From NCBI GenBank assembly GCA_021812735.1, contig JAKAMV010000375.1:1-8699 (forward strand): a stretch of DNA of 8,699 nucleotides, written 5' to 3'. This DNA is from Chloroflexota bacterium. Lineage in GTDB: Bacteria > Chloroflexota > Limnocylindria > Limnocylindrales > CSP1-4. The translations under genes were made by a program, and so were the position numbers. This document shows positions 1-6,333 of this stretch, in pieces. Under the pieces are notes generated by a model that did no database searches, was not told the origin of the DNA, and was given only the letters and a program-made list of their open reading frames with translations. The number at the start of each line of letters is the position of its first letter. The first letter of the stretch is position 1.

Positions 1-206
1 CGCTTGAACCCCCGCAGCTTCGGGATCCGTTGCGAGGCGGGTGTCTGGCCCCCTTCGAACCAGGCCGGGATGGTGCCCCCGGTGCGCGCCTTCTGACCCT
101 TGGTCCCGCGGCCCGCCGTCTTGCCCTTGCCGGCCGCGATGCCGCGGCCGACGCGCGTGCGAGGGGTATGCGACCCCTCAGCGGGGCGCAAGTCGTGCAG
201 CTTCAT
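1..206 (-). CDS. rplO: 50S ribosomal protein L15 (3' partial)
   Basis: L15 is a late-assembling large-subunit protein with a glycine- and lysine-rich N-terminal extension that reaches into 23S rRNA. The first 68 codons are visible: [20 protein letters not shown], then [34 protein letters not shown] and RIPKLRGFK. These match the conserved L15 N-terminal half; the globular C-terminal domain lies beyond position 1. The ATG at 206 overlaps the rpmD stop as ATGA. In the canonical order secY, adk, map and infA would come next, but they are outside this window. Confidence 0.97.
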   Translation of the reverse strand, partial: MKLHDLRPAEGSHTPRTRVGRGIAAGKGKTAGRGTKGQKARTGGTIPAWFEGGQTPASQRIPKLRGFK

Positions 207-583
207 GCCTCTCCCTCCTCGGACGCCGGCTCGCTCGGCTGGGCCCCAGGCGCCGCGGGTGCCCCAGGAGGCGCCCCATCGACAGCCGGCGCAGTCGCAT
301 CGGCTGCGGGGACCGTCGTCGCGCCCCGCGCCGTCGTGGCCGGCTCGGCGGTCGTCGCGGGAGCGCGGCGGCGCGCACGCGCCGCCGCAGGCGAGGGTGC
401 CGGGACCGCCTCGACCTCGACGAGGAACCGGACGGCACGCACCATGCCGCGGATGGCGGGGTTGTCCGGAAGCTCCACCGTCTCGTGCAGCCGGTGCAGG
501 CCGAGCGCGCGGACCGTGCCGCGAGTCTTGGCCGTGTAACTGATCGGGCTCTTGCGCAGGCGAACGCGCAGCTTATCGGGCAT
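203..583 (-). CDS. rpmD: 50S ribosomal protein L30 with long C-terminal tail
   Basis: L30 is a small large-subunit protein binding 23S rRNA, usually about 60 residues. Residues 1-60 are a complete L30: [55 protein letters not shown]. The frame then runs to residue 126 with a low-complexity tail rich in Ala, Pro and Thr: first basic ([11 protein letters not shown]), then neutral, ending acidic ([10 protein letters not shown]). The tail has no domain I recognise and is probably disordered. The ATG at 583 sits inside rpsE (11-nt overlap) with GGAGG 9 nt upstream. The TGA overlaps the rplO ATG by 4 nt, which independently places the true end of the frame. A single frameshift could in principle create such a tail, but the exact ATGA junction with rplO argues against it. 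Confidence 0.93.
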   Translation of the reverse strand: MPDKLRVRLRKSPISYTAKTRGTVRALGLHRLHETVELPDNPAIRGMVRAVRFLVEVEAVPAPSPAAARARRRAPATTAEPATTARGATTVPAADATAPAVDGAPPGAPAAPGAQPSEPASEEGEA

Positions 584-1109
584 CGGCAGCCACCTCCGTG
601 GTCGGCTGACCGCTGATCACGCTGCGCAGCGGCACGCCACGCTGCGCTGAGATCTCCTCTGCGCTGCGCAGGCTGCGCAGCGCCTCGAGCGTCGCGCGGG
701 TTACGTTCACCGGATTGGTCGAGCCGAGCGACTTCGACAGAATGTCGCGGATCCCCGCCGACTCCACCACGGCGCGCACCGAGCCGCCCGCGATGACGCC
801 GGTCCCCTGCGAGGCCGGCCGCAGCAGTACGTTGCTGGCCCCGAACCGGACCCGCACCTCGTGCGGGATGGTGGTGCCCACGAGCGGCACGCGGATGAGG
901 TGCTTCTTGGCGTCCTCGACGCCCTTTCGGATGGCCTCGGGCACTTCGCCGGCCTTGCCGAGCCCGACGCCGACATGGCCGGCGCCGTCGCCGACCACGA
1001 CGACCGCACTGAAGCTGAAACGCCGGCCGCCCTTGACGACCTTGGCGACGCGGTTGATCTGGACGACGCGTTCCTCGAGCGTCAGCCTGGCTGGGTCGAT
1101 CCTCGCCAA
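573..1109 (-). CDS. rpsE: 30S ribosomal protein S5
   Basis: S5 lies at the mRNA entry region with S3 and S4 and affects decoding fidelity. The 178 residues fit the family. Seen: [27 protein letters not shown] (9-35) in the double-stranded-RNA-binding-like domain, [26 protein letters not shown] (38-63), [23 protein letters not shown] (94-116), and [26 protein letters not shown] (119-144). The start is a TTG at 1109. It is backed by AGGAG with a 6-nt spacer, and no ATG or GTG fits better. The 3' end overlaps rpmD by 11 nt and carries the rpmD ribosome-binding site. Confidence 0.98.
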   Translation of the reverse strand: MARIDPARLTLEERVVQINRVAKVVKGGRRFSFSAVVVVGDGAGHVGVGLGKAGEVPEAIRKGVEDAKKHLIRVPLVGTTIPHEVRVRFGASNVLLRPASQGTGVIAGGSVRAVVESAGIRDILSKSLGSTNPVNVTRATLEALRSLRSAEEISAQRGVPLRSVISGQPTTEVAADAR

Positions 1110-1115
1110 CGGTGG

Positions 1116-1120
1116 CTCCT
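1116..1120 (-). promoter_or_regulatory. Ribosome-binding site fixing the TTG start of rpsE
   Basis: AGGAG on the minus strand, within GGAAAGGAG, is 6 nt upstream of the TTG at 1109. It lies in the 20-nt gap after the rplR stop. Good spacing and the conserved S5 sequence beginning soon after support TTG initiation. Confidence 0.75.
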
Positions 1121-1129
1121 TTCCGATCC

Positions 1130-1492
1130 CTAGAAGTCGAGACCCGCTTCGCGGGCCGCGTCGGCGAGCGACTTCACGCGTCCGTGGTAGCGATAGCCCG
1201 CCCGATCGAAGACCACCCGCTCGACGCCAGCCGCCTTCGCCCGTTCGGCGATCAGCCGGCCGACGGTCCGGGCGCGTTCAGTCTTGGTCGCCTCGAGCGA
1301 GCGGATCTCCGGCTCGAGCGACGAGGCCGCGGCCAGCGTGTGGCCGGCGCTGTCGTCGATGACCTGGGCATAGATCTGGTCGATGCTGCGGAAGACGGCC
1401 AGGCGCGGCCGCGCCGCCGTCCCCCGCAGGGTGAGACGGATCCGCTCGTGGCGCTTCTGGCGCGCGGCGCTCCGGGAAGGTGCCTGGGCCAT
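1130..1492 (-). CDS. rplR: 50S ribosomal protein L18
   Basis: L18 binds 5S rRNA and helps anchor it with L5 and L25-type proteins in the central protuberance. The 120 residues match the family. Seen: a basic N-terminus ([26 protein letters not shown], about 11-36), IYAQVIDD (40-47), and the signature [28 protein letters not shown] at the end. The ATG at 1492 is preceded by AGGAG (1510-1506) at a longish 13-nt spacing. The gene is separated from rplF by a 54-nt gap with a hairpin, so translational coupling here is likely weaker than at other junctions. A 20-nt gap follows before rpsE. Confidence 0.98.
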   Translation of the reverse strand: MAQAPSRSAARQKRHERIRLTLRGTAARPRLAVFRSIDQIYAQVIDDSAGHTLAAASSLEPEIRSLEATKTERARTVGRLIAERAKAAGVERVVFDRAGYRYHGRVKSLADAAREAGLDF

Positions 1493-1519
1493 ATCGGTCG
1501 TCGTACTCCTACGGATGCC

Positions 1520-1540
1520 GCGGGCCCGTGCTGGGCCCGC
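1520..1540 (-). promoter_or_regulatory. Perfect 8-bp GC hairpin in the rplF-rplR gap
   Basis: GCGGGCCC and GGGCCCGC form a perfect 8-bp stem around a 5-nt loop (AGCAC in the transcript), starting 7 nt after the rplF stop. It is in the only gap longer than 20 nt. No T-run follows (the next bases are GGCATCCG), so it is not a standard intrinsic terminator, and the operon clearly continues. It could be an mRNA stability or processing element, a pausing or attenuation element, or a decoupling structure. The role is inference; the palindrome is seen. Confidence 0.55.
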
Positions 1541-1546
1541 CGTGAC

Positions 1547-2098
1547 TCACTTCTTGCCGCCGATCTTGCCGGCCTTGCCGGCCTTGCGGCGGATCAGCTC
1601 GCCGGCGTAGCGCACACCCTTGCCCTTGTAGGGCTCCGGCTTGCGCGCCGCCCGGATCTGGGCGGCCACCTGGCCGACCAGCTCCTTGTCGATCCCCACG
1701 ACCGCCAACCGCGTCGGGTTCTCCAGCTCGAAGCTGATCCCGGCCGGGGGCTCGATCTCGACGGGATGGCTGTAGCCCAAGCTGAGCTGCAGCTTCTCGC
1801 CCACCTTCTGGGCCCGGTACCCGACGCCCGTGATCTCGAGCGGCTTGCGATACCCGGTCGTGACGCCGGCGACCATGTTCGCCACCAGGGTGCGGGTGAG
1901 CCCGTGGAGCTCGCGCGAGCGCTTGTCGTCGCGCGGGCGCTCGATGCGCAGGGCCGCGTCCTCGCGGACCACCGTCAGCTCGGGGGCGAGCTCGCGATGC
2001 AGTTGCCCACGTGGGCCAGTGACCGTGATCGACGAGCCGTCCAGCGCCACGTCGACGCCGGGTGGGATCGGAATGGGGAGTCGTCCGATACGTGACAT
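1547..2098 (-). CDS. rplF: 50S ribosomal protein L6
   Basis: L6 has two repeated alpha-beta domains and binds 23S rRNA near the factor-binding site and the sarcin-ricin loop. The 183 residues match the norm (about 177-180). Seen: [17 protein letters not shown] at the N-terminus, [12 protein letters not shown] (26-37), [11 protein letters not shown] (88-98), [10 protein letters not shown], and the signature [10 protein letters not shown] (155-164). The tail [12 protein letters not shown] is basic and coded by a short 9-nt direct repeat (1565-1591). The ATG at 2098 has only a weak TAGG upstream, overlapping the rpsH stop. After the TGA comes the largest intergenic gap of the window (54 nt), containing a hairpin. 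Confidence 0.99.
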   Translation of the reverse strand: MSRIGRLPIPIPPGVDVALDGSSITVTGPRGQLHRELAPELTVVREDAALRIERPRDDKRSRELHGLTRTLVANMVAGVTTGYRKPLEITGVGYRAQKVGEKLQLSLGYSHPVEIEPPAGISFELENPTRLAVVGIDKELVGQVAAQIRAARKPEPYKGKGVRYAGELIRRKAGKAGKIGGKK

Positions 2099-2104
2099 GA
2101 CGGC

Positions 2105-2503
2105 CTACCAGACGTACGCCAGGACTTCGCCGCCGAGCTGGGCCTTGCGGGCCTGCGCGCCGGTCATGATCCCCTGGCTGGTGCTGACGATGACGATGCC
2201 GAGGCCGCCCAGGACACGCGGGATGTCGGTCTTGCGCGCATAGACGCGCAGGCCGGGCTTGCTGATGCGCTTGAGCCCCGAGACCACCGGGGCCTTGCCG
2301 CCTACATAGCGGAGCGTGATGCGCAGCATCGCCCGCGGACCGTCGCGAGTCTCGTCGACGTCGGCGATGAAGCCTTCCTCCTTGAGGATCCGGGCGATCT
2401 CGCGCTTGGTCCGCGACGCCGGGACGAGGACCTCGGGATGGCGCGCCCGGCTCGCATTGCGGATGCGGGTCAGCATGTCGGCGATCGGGTCGGAGACGTT
2501 CAT
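2105..2503 (-). CDS. rpsH: 30S ribosomal protein S8
   Basis: S8 binds the central domain of 16S rRNA early in assembly and represses the spc operon in E. coli. The 132 residues match the family. Seen: [22 protein letters not shown] (1-22), [20 protein letters not shown] (27-46), and the C-terminal RNA-binding part with [29 protein letters not shown] (86-114) and GGEVLAYVW at the end. The ATG at 2503 has no strong Shine-Dalgarno sequence, so it probably depends on coupling to rpsN, 4 nt upstream. The gap to rplF is 6 nt. Confidence 0.99.
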   Translation of the reverse strand: MNVSDPIADMLTRIRNASRARHPEVLVPASRTKREIARILKEEGFIADVDETRDGPRAMLRITLRYVGGKAPVVSGLKRISKPGLRVYARKTDIPRVLGGLGIVIVSTSQGIMTGAQARKAQLGGEVLAYVW

Positions 2504-2507
2504 CGGT

Positions 2508-2693
2508 TCACCAGCTCGACTTCGTCACGCCCGGGAGCATCCCAAGCAGCGCCCGCTCGCGGAAGCAGATGCGGCAGAGCGCAAAGCGGCGCATGTAGCC
2601 GCGCGGCCGGCCGCAGACGAAGCACCGGTGGTGCTCCCGGACCTTGAACCGGGCTGGGCGCTTCGCCTTGGCGATCATCGATTTCTTGGCCAT
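2508..2693 (-). CDS. rpsN: 30S ribosomal protein S14, zinc-binding short form
   Basis: S14 is in the small-subunit head, close to S3 and S10. This is the short zinc-binding type (often called type Z or rpsZ), 61 residues against about 100 in E. coli. The four zinc ligands are visible as Cys24-x2-Cys27 and Cys40-x2-Cys43, within [22 protein letters not shown]. The C-terminal [13 protein letters not shown] is the family ending. The ATG at 2693 has GGGAGGGA upstream in a 20-nt gap after rplE. A zinc-free S14 copy, if present, would be elsewhere. The stop lies 4 nt before rpsH. Confidence 0.99.
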   Translation of the reverse strand: MAKKSMIAKAKRPARFKVREHHRCFVCGRPRGYMRRFALCRICFRERALLGMLPGVTKSSW

Positions 2694-2713
2694 CTGTGGT
2701 CCCTCCCGCGCCG

Positions 2714-3253
2714 CTAGCCGGCGAAGGGCATGCCGAGGAGCTCGAGCAGCTTCTTCGATTCCTCGTCGGTCTTCGCCGTCGTCACGATGCTCACCTCGAG
2801 CCCGCGCAGACGGTCCACCTTGTCGTAGTCGATCTCGGGGAAGGCGAGCTGTTCGCGCAGCCCGAGCGAGTAGTTGCCGCGCCCGTCGAACGAGCGGGAC
2901 GGAACGCCGTGGAAGTCACGGATGCGCGGCAGGGCGAGCTGCGTGAGGCGCTCCAGGAAATCCCACATGCGGTCGCCGCGCAACGTCACTTTGGCGCCGA
3001 TCGCGTTGCCGGTGCGGAGCCGGAACTGTGCGATCGAGCGCTTAGCCCGCGTCACGATCGGTTTCTGTCCGGTGATCGCAGTCAGGTCCGCGACCGCGGC
3101 GTCGAGCGCCTTGGCGTTCTGCAGCGCCTCCCCGAGCCCGATGTTGACCACGACTTTCTCGACACGCGGCACCTGCATCGGGTTCCCGTAGGCGAACTCC
3201 TTCTGCAGCGCCGGAACGACCTCCTCGCGGTAGCGCCGCTTCAGCTCGCTCAT
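2714..3253 (-). CDS. rplE: 50S ribosomal protein L5
   Basis: L5 binds 5S rRNA and contacts the P-site tRNA and the small subunit head. From the ATG at 3253 the product is 179 residues, the typical family length. Seen: [20 protein letters not shown] (1-20), [16 protein letters not shown] (28-43), [20 protein letters not shown] (61-80), [18 protein letters not shown] (86-103) and the FPEIDYDKV segment (138-146). The frame is open upstream for another 34 codons to 3355, but that part has no L5 similarity and lies inside rplX, so it is rejected. The chosen ATG overlaps the rplX stop by 4 nt and has GAGGTG upstream. In E. coli the S8 repressor site lies at this junction; here there is no intergenic room for it. 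Confidence 0.98.
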   Translation of the reverse strand: MSELKRRYREEVVPALQKEFAYGNPMQVPRVEKVVVNIGLGEALQNAKALDAAVADLTAITGQKPIVTRAKRSIAQFRLRTGNAIGAKVTLRGDRMWDFLERLTQLALPRIRDFHGVPSRSFDGRGNYSLGLREQLAFPEIDYDKVDRLRGLEVSIVTTAKTDEESKKLLELLGMPFAG

Positions 3254-3636
3254 GCCTTCACCTCGCGCGCGAGCGGCTCGCCGCAGCGGGCGCAGACCCG
3301 GACGCTCGCGCCGGTGGCCAGCGTGGCATGGCGGACCCGGGTCGGATGGCCGCACGAAGGACAGACGACCATCACGTTGCTGATCGCCAGCGGCATCGTC
3401 TTGTCGAGGATGCCGCCCTGCTGGATCTGCGGCGCGGACTCGTTGCGGCCCTGGATCGTGCGTGGCTTGGTATGCCGCTTCGAGACGTTGACGCCCCCTA
3501 CGATGACGCGATCGGGCCGCACGACGCGCTCGACCACGCCGCGCTTCCCAATATCCTTGCCGGTCAGCACGACCACCTGGTCGCCCCGCCGGATCTCCGG
3601 CACTTTCGTACTGTGCTTCACGACCTCGCCCGGCAT
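3250..3636 (-). CDS. rplX: 50S ribosomal protein L24 with C-terminal CxxC pairs
   Basis: L24 is an assembly initiator of the large subunit that binds 23S rRNA through a KOW domain. The KOW core is at about residues 16-50 ([23 protein letters not shown], then [12 protein letters not shown]). The protein has 128 residues, longer than the E. coli form (104). About 15 extra residues precede the KOW motif. The C-terminal region has Cys92-x2-Cys95 and Cys115-x2-Cys118, arranged like a zinc ribbon ([10 protein letters not shown]...VCARCGE). The first CxxC pair is common in bacterial L24; the second completes a possible four-cysteine site. Metal binding is inference. The ATG at 3636 is supported by GGAGGT with a 9-nt spacer; the gap to rplN is 2 nt and the stop overlaps rplE as ATGA. 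Confidence 0.97.
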   Translation of the reverse strand: MPGEVVKHSTKVPEIRRGDQVVVLTGKDIGKRGVVERVVRPDRVIVGGVNVSKRHTKPRTIQGRNESAPQIQQGGILDKTMPLAISNVMVVCPSCGHPTRVRHATLATGASVRVCARCGEPLAREVKA

Positions 3637-3638
3637 CG

Positions 3639-4007
3639 CTAGAGCACCTCCGGCGCGAGCGATACGATCTTCATGTAGTTGCGGTCACGCAGCTCACGTG
3701 CCACGGGACCAAAGATCCGCGTGCCGCGTGGGTTGCCCTGGTTGTTGATCAGCACCGCCGCGTTCTCGTCGAAGCGGATGTAGCTGCCGTCGGGTCGCCC
3801 GTACTCCTTGGCGGTTCGCACCACCACCGCGCGCACCACGTCGCCCTTCTTGACCGCGGCGTTCGGGATCGCCTGCTTGACGCTGGCGATGATCACATCG
3901 CCGACCTCGGCGGTCGTCTTGCTCGAGCGGCCCATGATGCGGATGCACTGGATGGTGCGGGCGCCGGTGTTGTCGGCGACCTTGAGCCGGCTGTACTGCT
4001 GGATCAT
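3639..4007 (-). CDS. rplN: 50S ribosomal protein L14
   Basis: L14 is a beta-barrel protein of the large subunit at the subunit interface, near the binding site of the silencing factor RsfS. The 122 residues are the standard length. Seen: [17 protein letters not shown] at the N-terminus, [19 protein letters not shown] (21-39), the [14 protein letters not shown] strand pair (52-65), and [14 protein letters not shown] near residues 94-107. In E. coli this gene opens the spc operon behind its own promoter. Here the ATG overlaps the rpsQ stop by 4 nt, so there is no intergenic space. A G-run about 8 nt upstream is the only candidate ribosome-binding site and lies in a predicted hairpin. Confidence 0.99.
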   Translation of the reverse strand: MIQQYSRLKVADNTGARTIQCIRIMGRSSKTTAEVGDVIIASVKQAIPNAAVKKGDVVRAVVVRTAKEYGRPDGSYIRFDENAAVLINNQGNPRGTRIFGPVARELRDRNYMKIVSLAPEVL

Positions 4008-4381
4008 GCAGTCGCCCCCCCGGAGGGGGCCTCCTCATGTCGGCCCGGATGAGCGGCCGCGTGGATCGCCTCGGCGGTCGAGGCCTCCTCCGCCACCAGC
4101 TGGTCGGCCGCGCCATCGGTCGCGCGCTGCACGATCTCGACGAGGCGCCAGCGCTTGGTCGCGCTGAGCGGCCGCGACTCTTCGATGCGCACCGTATCGC
4201 CGATACGGGCCTCGTTGTGCTCGTCGTGGGCCTTGAACTTGGTGGTCAGCCGGACCACACGCTTGTAGAGCGGGTGGCGGGAGAGCCGCTCTACGGAGAC
4301 CACGATCGTCTTGTCCATCTTGTCGGAGACCACCCGCCCCACCTTGGTCTTCCGTTGCCGTTCCACTCTCACTCCGCTCAT
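4004..4381 (-). CDS. rpsQ: 30S ribosomal protein S17 with C-terminal tail
   Basis: S17 is an OB-fold protein that binds 16S rRNA early in small-subunit assembly. The conserved core is residues 1-87: [23 protein letters not shown] (10-32), [19 protein letters not shown] (36-54), [24 protein letters not shown] (61-84). The protein then continues to 125 residues, whereas many S17 proteins end at about 80-90. The extra 38 residues are rich in Ala, Glu and His, have no recognisable motif, and look disordered. The ATG at 4381 overlaps the rpmC stop (ATGA) and has GGAGGTGGGG upstream. The stop overlaps the rplN start, also as ATGA. The tail DNA has similar G/C-rich codon use to the core, so transfer is not suggested. 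Confidence 0.97.
   Translation of the reverse strand: MSGVRVERQRKTKVGRVVSDKMDKTIVVSVERLSRHPLYKRVVRLTTKFKAHDEHNEARIGDTVRIEESRPLSATKRWRLVEIVQRATDGAADQLVAEEASTAEAIHAAAHPGRHEEAPSGGATA
4014..4034 (-). repeat. Overlapping alternative hairpins just upstream of rplN
   Basis: On the minus strand the last codons of rpsQ contain GGAGG-CCC-CCTCC (4034-4022) and, overlapping it, GCCCCC-TCCGG-GGGGGC (4030-4014). The two stems share the central C-run and cannot form together. The second stem would occlude the G-run that is the only Shine-Dalgarno candidate for rplN. The complementarity is seen; a regulatory role is inference. The simple GC richness of the rpsQ tail could explain it. Confidence 0.35.
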
Positions 4382-4593
4382 CGCCCCACCTCCGCCGTCG
4401 CCCGTCCGAGACGACGCTCGGTCTGGACGGTCAGGATGCGAGCGATCCGCTTGCGCGTGCTCCTGATCTGGTTGTAGTCGCTCAACTGACGCGTCGCCAA
4501 CTGAAACCGGAGGTCGTACAAGTTGCGACGGGCCGCCGCCAGCTCGGCCTCCAGCTCGTCATCAGAGAGCGCACGGACCTCATCGATGTCCAT
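4378..4593 (-). CDS. rpmC: 50S ribosomal protein L29
   Basis: L29 is a small helical protein beside L23 at the tunnel exit. With the ATG at 4593 the product is 71 residues ([18 protein letters not shown]...), in the usual range. The segment [21 protein letters not shown] (24-44), followed by a basic helix [13 protein letters not shown], is characteristic. The frame is also open upstream to a TTG at 4614 adding seven residues. I prefer 4593, because AAGGAGG lies 9 nt before it and because L29 normally begins close to this point. The start is inside rplP (14-nt overlap including the stop). The gene ends in ATGA, overlapping the rpsQ start by 4 nt. Confidence 0.96.
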   Translation of the reverse strand: MDIDEVRALSDDELEAELAAARRNLYDLRFQLATRQLSDYNQIRSTRKRIARILTVQTERRLGRATAEVGR

Positions 4594-5008
4594 CGACGAC
4601 GCCCTCCTTGACAATGAACTTCACGTTGACCGGCAGCTTGTGCCCGGCCAGCCGCATCGCCTCCGCGGCCTCCTCGACGGGCACCCCCGCCAGCTCGAAG
4701 AGGATCCGCCCGGGCTTCACGACGGCCACCCAGTGGTCGGGGGCGCCCTTGCCGGAGCCCATCCGGGTCTCCGCTGGTTTCTTGGTCACCGGCTTGTCGG
4801 GGAAGATGCGGATCCAGACCTTGCCACCGCGCTTGACGGAGCGCGTCATCGCGCGCCGCGCCGCCTCGATCTGACGGCTGGTGATCCAGGCCGGTTCCTC
4901 CGTCATCAGGCCGTACTCGCCGAACGCGATGGTGGTCCCACCCTTGGCCGTGCCGCTCATGCGGCCGCGCATGACGCGCCGGTGTTTGACACGCTTAGGA
5001 AGCAGCAT
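4580..5008 (-). CDS. rplP: 50S ribosomal protein L16
   Basis: L16 binds 23S rRNA near the A-site tRNA elbow and is a late assembly protein. The 142 residues match the family (136 in E. coli). Seen: [19 protein letters not shown] at the N-terminus, [23 protein letters not shown] (29-51), [17 protein letters not shown] (64-80) and [20 protein letters not shown] (81-100). Arg82 aligns with the arginine that is hydroxylated in E. coli (Arg81, in a VRMGKGKG context), so the target residue is kept; whether a hydroxylase exists cannot be seen. The ATG at 5008 has only a G-rich upstream stretch. The 3' end overlaps rpmC by 14 nt and also encodes the rpmC ribosome-binding site. Confidence 0.99.
   Translation of the reverse strand: MLLPKRVKHRRVMRGRMSGTAKGGTTIAFGEYGLMTEEPAWITSRQIEAARRAMTRSVKRGGKVWIRIFPDKPVTKKPAETRMGSGKGAPDHWVAVVKPGRILFELAGVPVEEAAEAMRLAGHKLPVNVKFIVKEGVVDGHR
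4603..4609 (-). promoter_or_regulatory. Ribosome-binding site of rpmC, inside rplP
   Basis: AAGGAGG on the minus strand, within the last codons of rplP (encoding Lys-Glu-Gly), lies 9 nt upstream of the ATG at 4593. It decides the rpmC start against the upstream TTG at 4614, which would lie upstream of this site. Confidence 0.75.
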
Positions 5009-5011
5009 CGC

Positions 5012-5680
5012 TCAGGCCCCCGCTGCTACCGCGGCCTCACGGGGCGCCTGACGCTCCGGGATGATATCGCCCCGGTAGATCCAGACCTTGACCCCGATCC
5101 GGCCGTACGTGGTGTGGGCATGCACCTGCCCGTAGCTGATGTCGGCGCGCAGCGTGCCGAGCGGGATGCGACCCTCGCGCTCCCACTCGCGGCGCGCCAT
5201 CTCCGCGCCACCGAGGCGCCCGGCGACGGCGATCCGCACGCCCTTGGCACCGGCCTTCATGGTGCGCTGGACCGACTGCTTCATGGCCTTCTTGAAAGCG
5301 ATGCGCCGGCTCAGCTGTTGCGCGATGTTGGCGGCCACGAGCTGTGCGTCGAGCTCCGGCTGACGGATCTCCTTGATCTCGAGCTTGACCTTGCGGCTCG
5401 AGATCCGGCCGATCTGTTGGCGTAGCGCCTCGACGTTGGCGCCACCCTTGCCAATCACGATGCCGGGCTTGGCCGTGTGGATCGTGACGGTGACGTGGTT
5501 GATGCCGCGCTCGATCTCGACATGACTGACGCTCGCGTTGGCGAGCCGCTTGTCGATCAGGTCGCGGATCGCGAAGTCCTCCTTGAGGAGGTCGGTGTAG
5601 CCCTTGTCGGCGTACCAGTTCGCCGTCCAGCCACGCGAGACGCCGATCCGGAAACCGTAGGGATGGACCTTGTGCCCCAT
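5012..5680 (-). CDS. rpsC: 30S ribosomal protein S3
   Basis: S3 sits in the small-subunit head at the mRNA entry tunnel and contributes to mRNA helicase activity. The 222 residues fit the family (233 in E. coli, variable tail). Seen: N-terminal MGHKVHPYGFRIGVSRGW, a type II KH domain with its GKGG loop at residues 77-80, and the C-terminal domain with GRLGGAEMARREWEREGRIP and the ADISYG...TTYGRIGVKVWIYRG region. The C-terminal tail is short and alanine-rich. The ATG at 5680 has GGGAGG upstream, overlapping the end of rplV; the gap to rplV is 2 nt. The TGA stop is 3 nt before rplP. Confidence 0.99.
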   Translation of the reverse strand: MGHKVHPYGFRIGVSRGWTANWYADKGYTDLLKEDFAIRDLIDKRLANASVSHVEIERGINHVTVTIHTAKPGIVIGKGGANVEALRQQIGRISSRKVKLEIKEIRQPELDAQLVAANIAQQLSRRIAFKKAMKQSVQRTMKAGAKGVRIAVAGRLGGAEMARREWEREGRIPLGTLRADISYGQVHAHTTYGRIGVKVWIYRGDIIPERQAPREAAVAAGA

Positions 5681-5682
5681 GG

Positions 5683-6021
5683 CTAGGCCTCCCTGCTCTC
5701 GACGACCACGGTGATGTGCGTCATCGGCTTGTGGATGGGGAAGGCGCGCCCCTGCGCGCGTGGATGCCAGCGCTTGATGGTCGGGCCCTCGTCGGCTCGC
5801 GCCTCGGCGACGACCAGGTCGTCGGGTGCGAGGTGGTGGTTGTTCTCCGCGTTCGCGGCGGCGCTCTTCAACACCTTGGCGACGTCCCGCGCCGCGCCCT
5901 GGGGCATGAACTGCAAGATCGCCGTCGCCTCGCTGACGGGGCGGCCGACGATCGCCTGGGCGACGAGGCGCGTCTTGCGTGTCGAGCGGCGAATGTACTT
6001 GGCAGTGGCGGCGACTCGCAC
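5683..6021 (-). CDS. rplV: 50S ribosomal protein L22
   Basis: L22 binds 23S rRNA during early assembly, and its long beta hairpin lines the exit tunnel beside L4 at the macrolide-sensitive constriction. The 112 residues match the family (110 in E. coli). Seen: [18 protein letters not shown] near the N-terminus (residues 7-24), the ANAENNHHL segment (56-64), and the hairpin [19 protein letters not shown] (78-96) with a regular HITVVV ending. No insertion or deletion of the kind linked to macrolide resistance is evident by eye. The start is a GTG at 6021, set by an AGGAG 6 nt upstream; no ATG fits the conserved N-terminus. The stop lies 2 nt before rpsC. Confidence 0.98.
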   Translation of the reverse strand: MRVAATAKYIRRSTRKTRLVAQAIVGRPVSEATAILQFMPQGAARDVAKVLKSAAANAENNHHLAPDDLVVAEARADEGPTIKRWHPRAQGRAFPIHKPMTHITVVVESREA

Positions 6022-6027
6022 GACGTG

Positions 6028-6032
6028 CTCCT
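6028..6032 (-). promoter_or_regulatory. Ribosome-binding site fixing the GTG start of rplV
   Basis: AGGAG, read on the minus strand, lies 6 nt upstream of the GTG at 6021 and overlaps the TAG stop of rpsS (6033-6031). Ideal spacing and the match of the following residues ([13 protein letters not shown]) to L22 N-termini support GTG initiation. Confidence 0.75.
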
Positions 6033-6315
6033 ACTTCAGCGCCGTCGAGCGCTCGGTGTGCTTGCCGTGCCCACGGAAGGTCCGTGTCGGCGCGAACTCG
6101 CCCAGCCGGTGTCCGACCATGTTCTCGGTCACGTAGACCGGGATATGTTTGCGCCCGTTGTACACGGCGATGGTGTGCCCGACGAAGTCGGGGAAGATGA
6201 CGCTCGCCCGGGACCAGGTCTTGAGCACCCGCTTCTCGTTGCGCCGGTTCATCTCCTGGACACGGCCGAGAAGACGCGCCTCGACGAACGGTCCCTTCTT
6301 GACTGACCGCGACAT
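6031..6315 (-). CDS. rpsS: 30S ribosomal protein S19
   Basis: S19 lies in the head of the small subunit next to S13 and near the A site. The 94 residues match the family. Seen: [12 protein letters not shown] at the N-terminus, [21 protein letters not shown] in the middle (about 34-54), and [19 protein letters not shown] near the end (68-86). The start is an ATG preceded, with a 5-nt spacer, by AAAGGAGGT (6329-6321), the strongest Shine-Dalgarno sequence in the window. It sits in the 18-nt rplB-rpsS gap. This suggests that rpsS can initiate independently of upstream translation. The TAG stop overlaps the ribosome-binding site of rplV. Confidence 0.99.
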   Translation of the reverse strand: MSRSVKKGPFVEARLLGRVQEMNRRNEKRVLKTWSRASVIFPDFVGHTIAVYNGRKHIPVYVTENMVGHRLGEFAPTRTFRGHGKHTERSTALK

Positions 6316-6333
6316 CAGCGACCTCCTTTCGGC

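Noticed and set aside
621..681. Three copies of the palindrome CTGCGCAG in the 3' part of rpsE
   Set aside because: They encode repeated Leu-Arg-Ser with the same preferred codons; coding bias explains them better than a binding site.
1520..1540. Intrinsic terminator between rplF and rplR
   Set aside because: The stem is good but no T-run follows on the transcribed strand, and essential genes of the same operon continue immediately.
1565..1591. Short 9-nt direct repeat (CTTGCCGGC-like) at the end of rplF
   Set aside because: It encodes the basic KAGKAG tail of L6; too short and too codon-biased to call a repeat element.
1112..2095. Plus-strand open frame of 327 codons opposite rplR and rplF
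   Set aside because: Antisense shadow of conserved genes in GC-rich DNA; composition and lack of motifs do not suggest a protein.
3254..3355. 34-codon upstream extension of the rplE frame
   Set aside because: It lies inside rplX, is Arg/Pro/Gly-rich shadow sequence, and the ATG at 3253 gives exactly the family length with an ATGA overlap.
2696..3748. Plus-strand open frame of 350 codons opposite rplE and rplX
   Set aside because: Same explanation: an antisense frame kept open by codon bias across several conserved genes.
4523..5425. Plus-strand open frame of 300 codons opposite rplP and rpsC
   Set aside because: Antisense shadow with no domain and no independent ribosome-binding context worth crediting.
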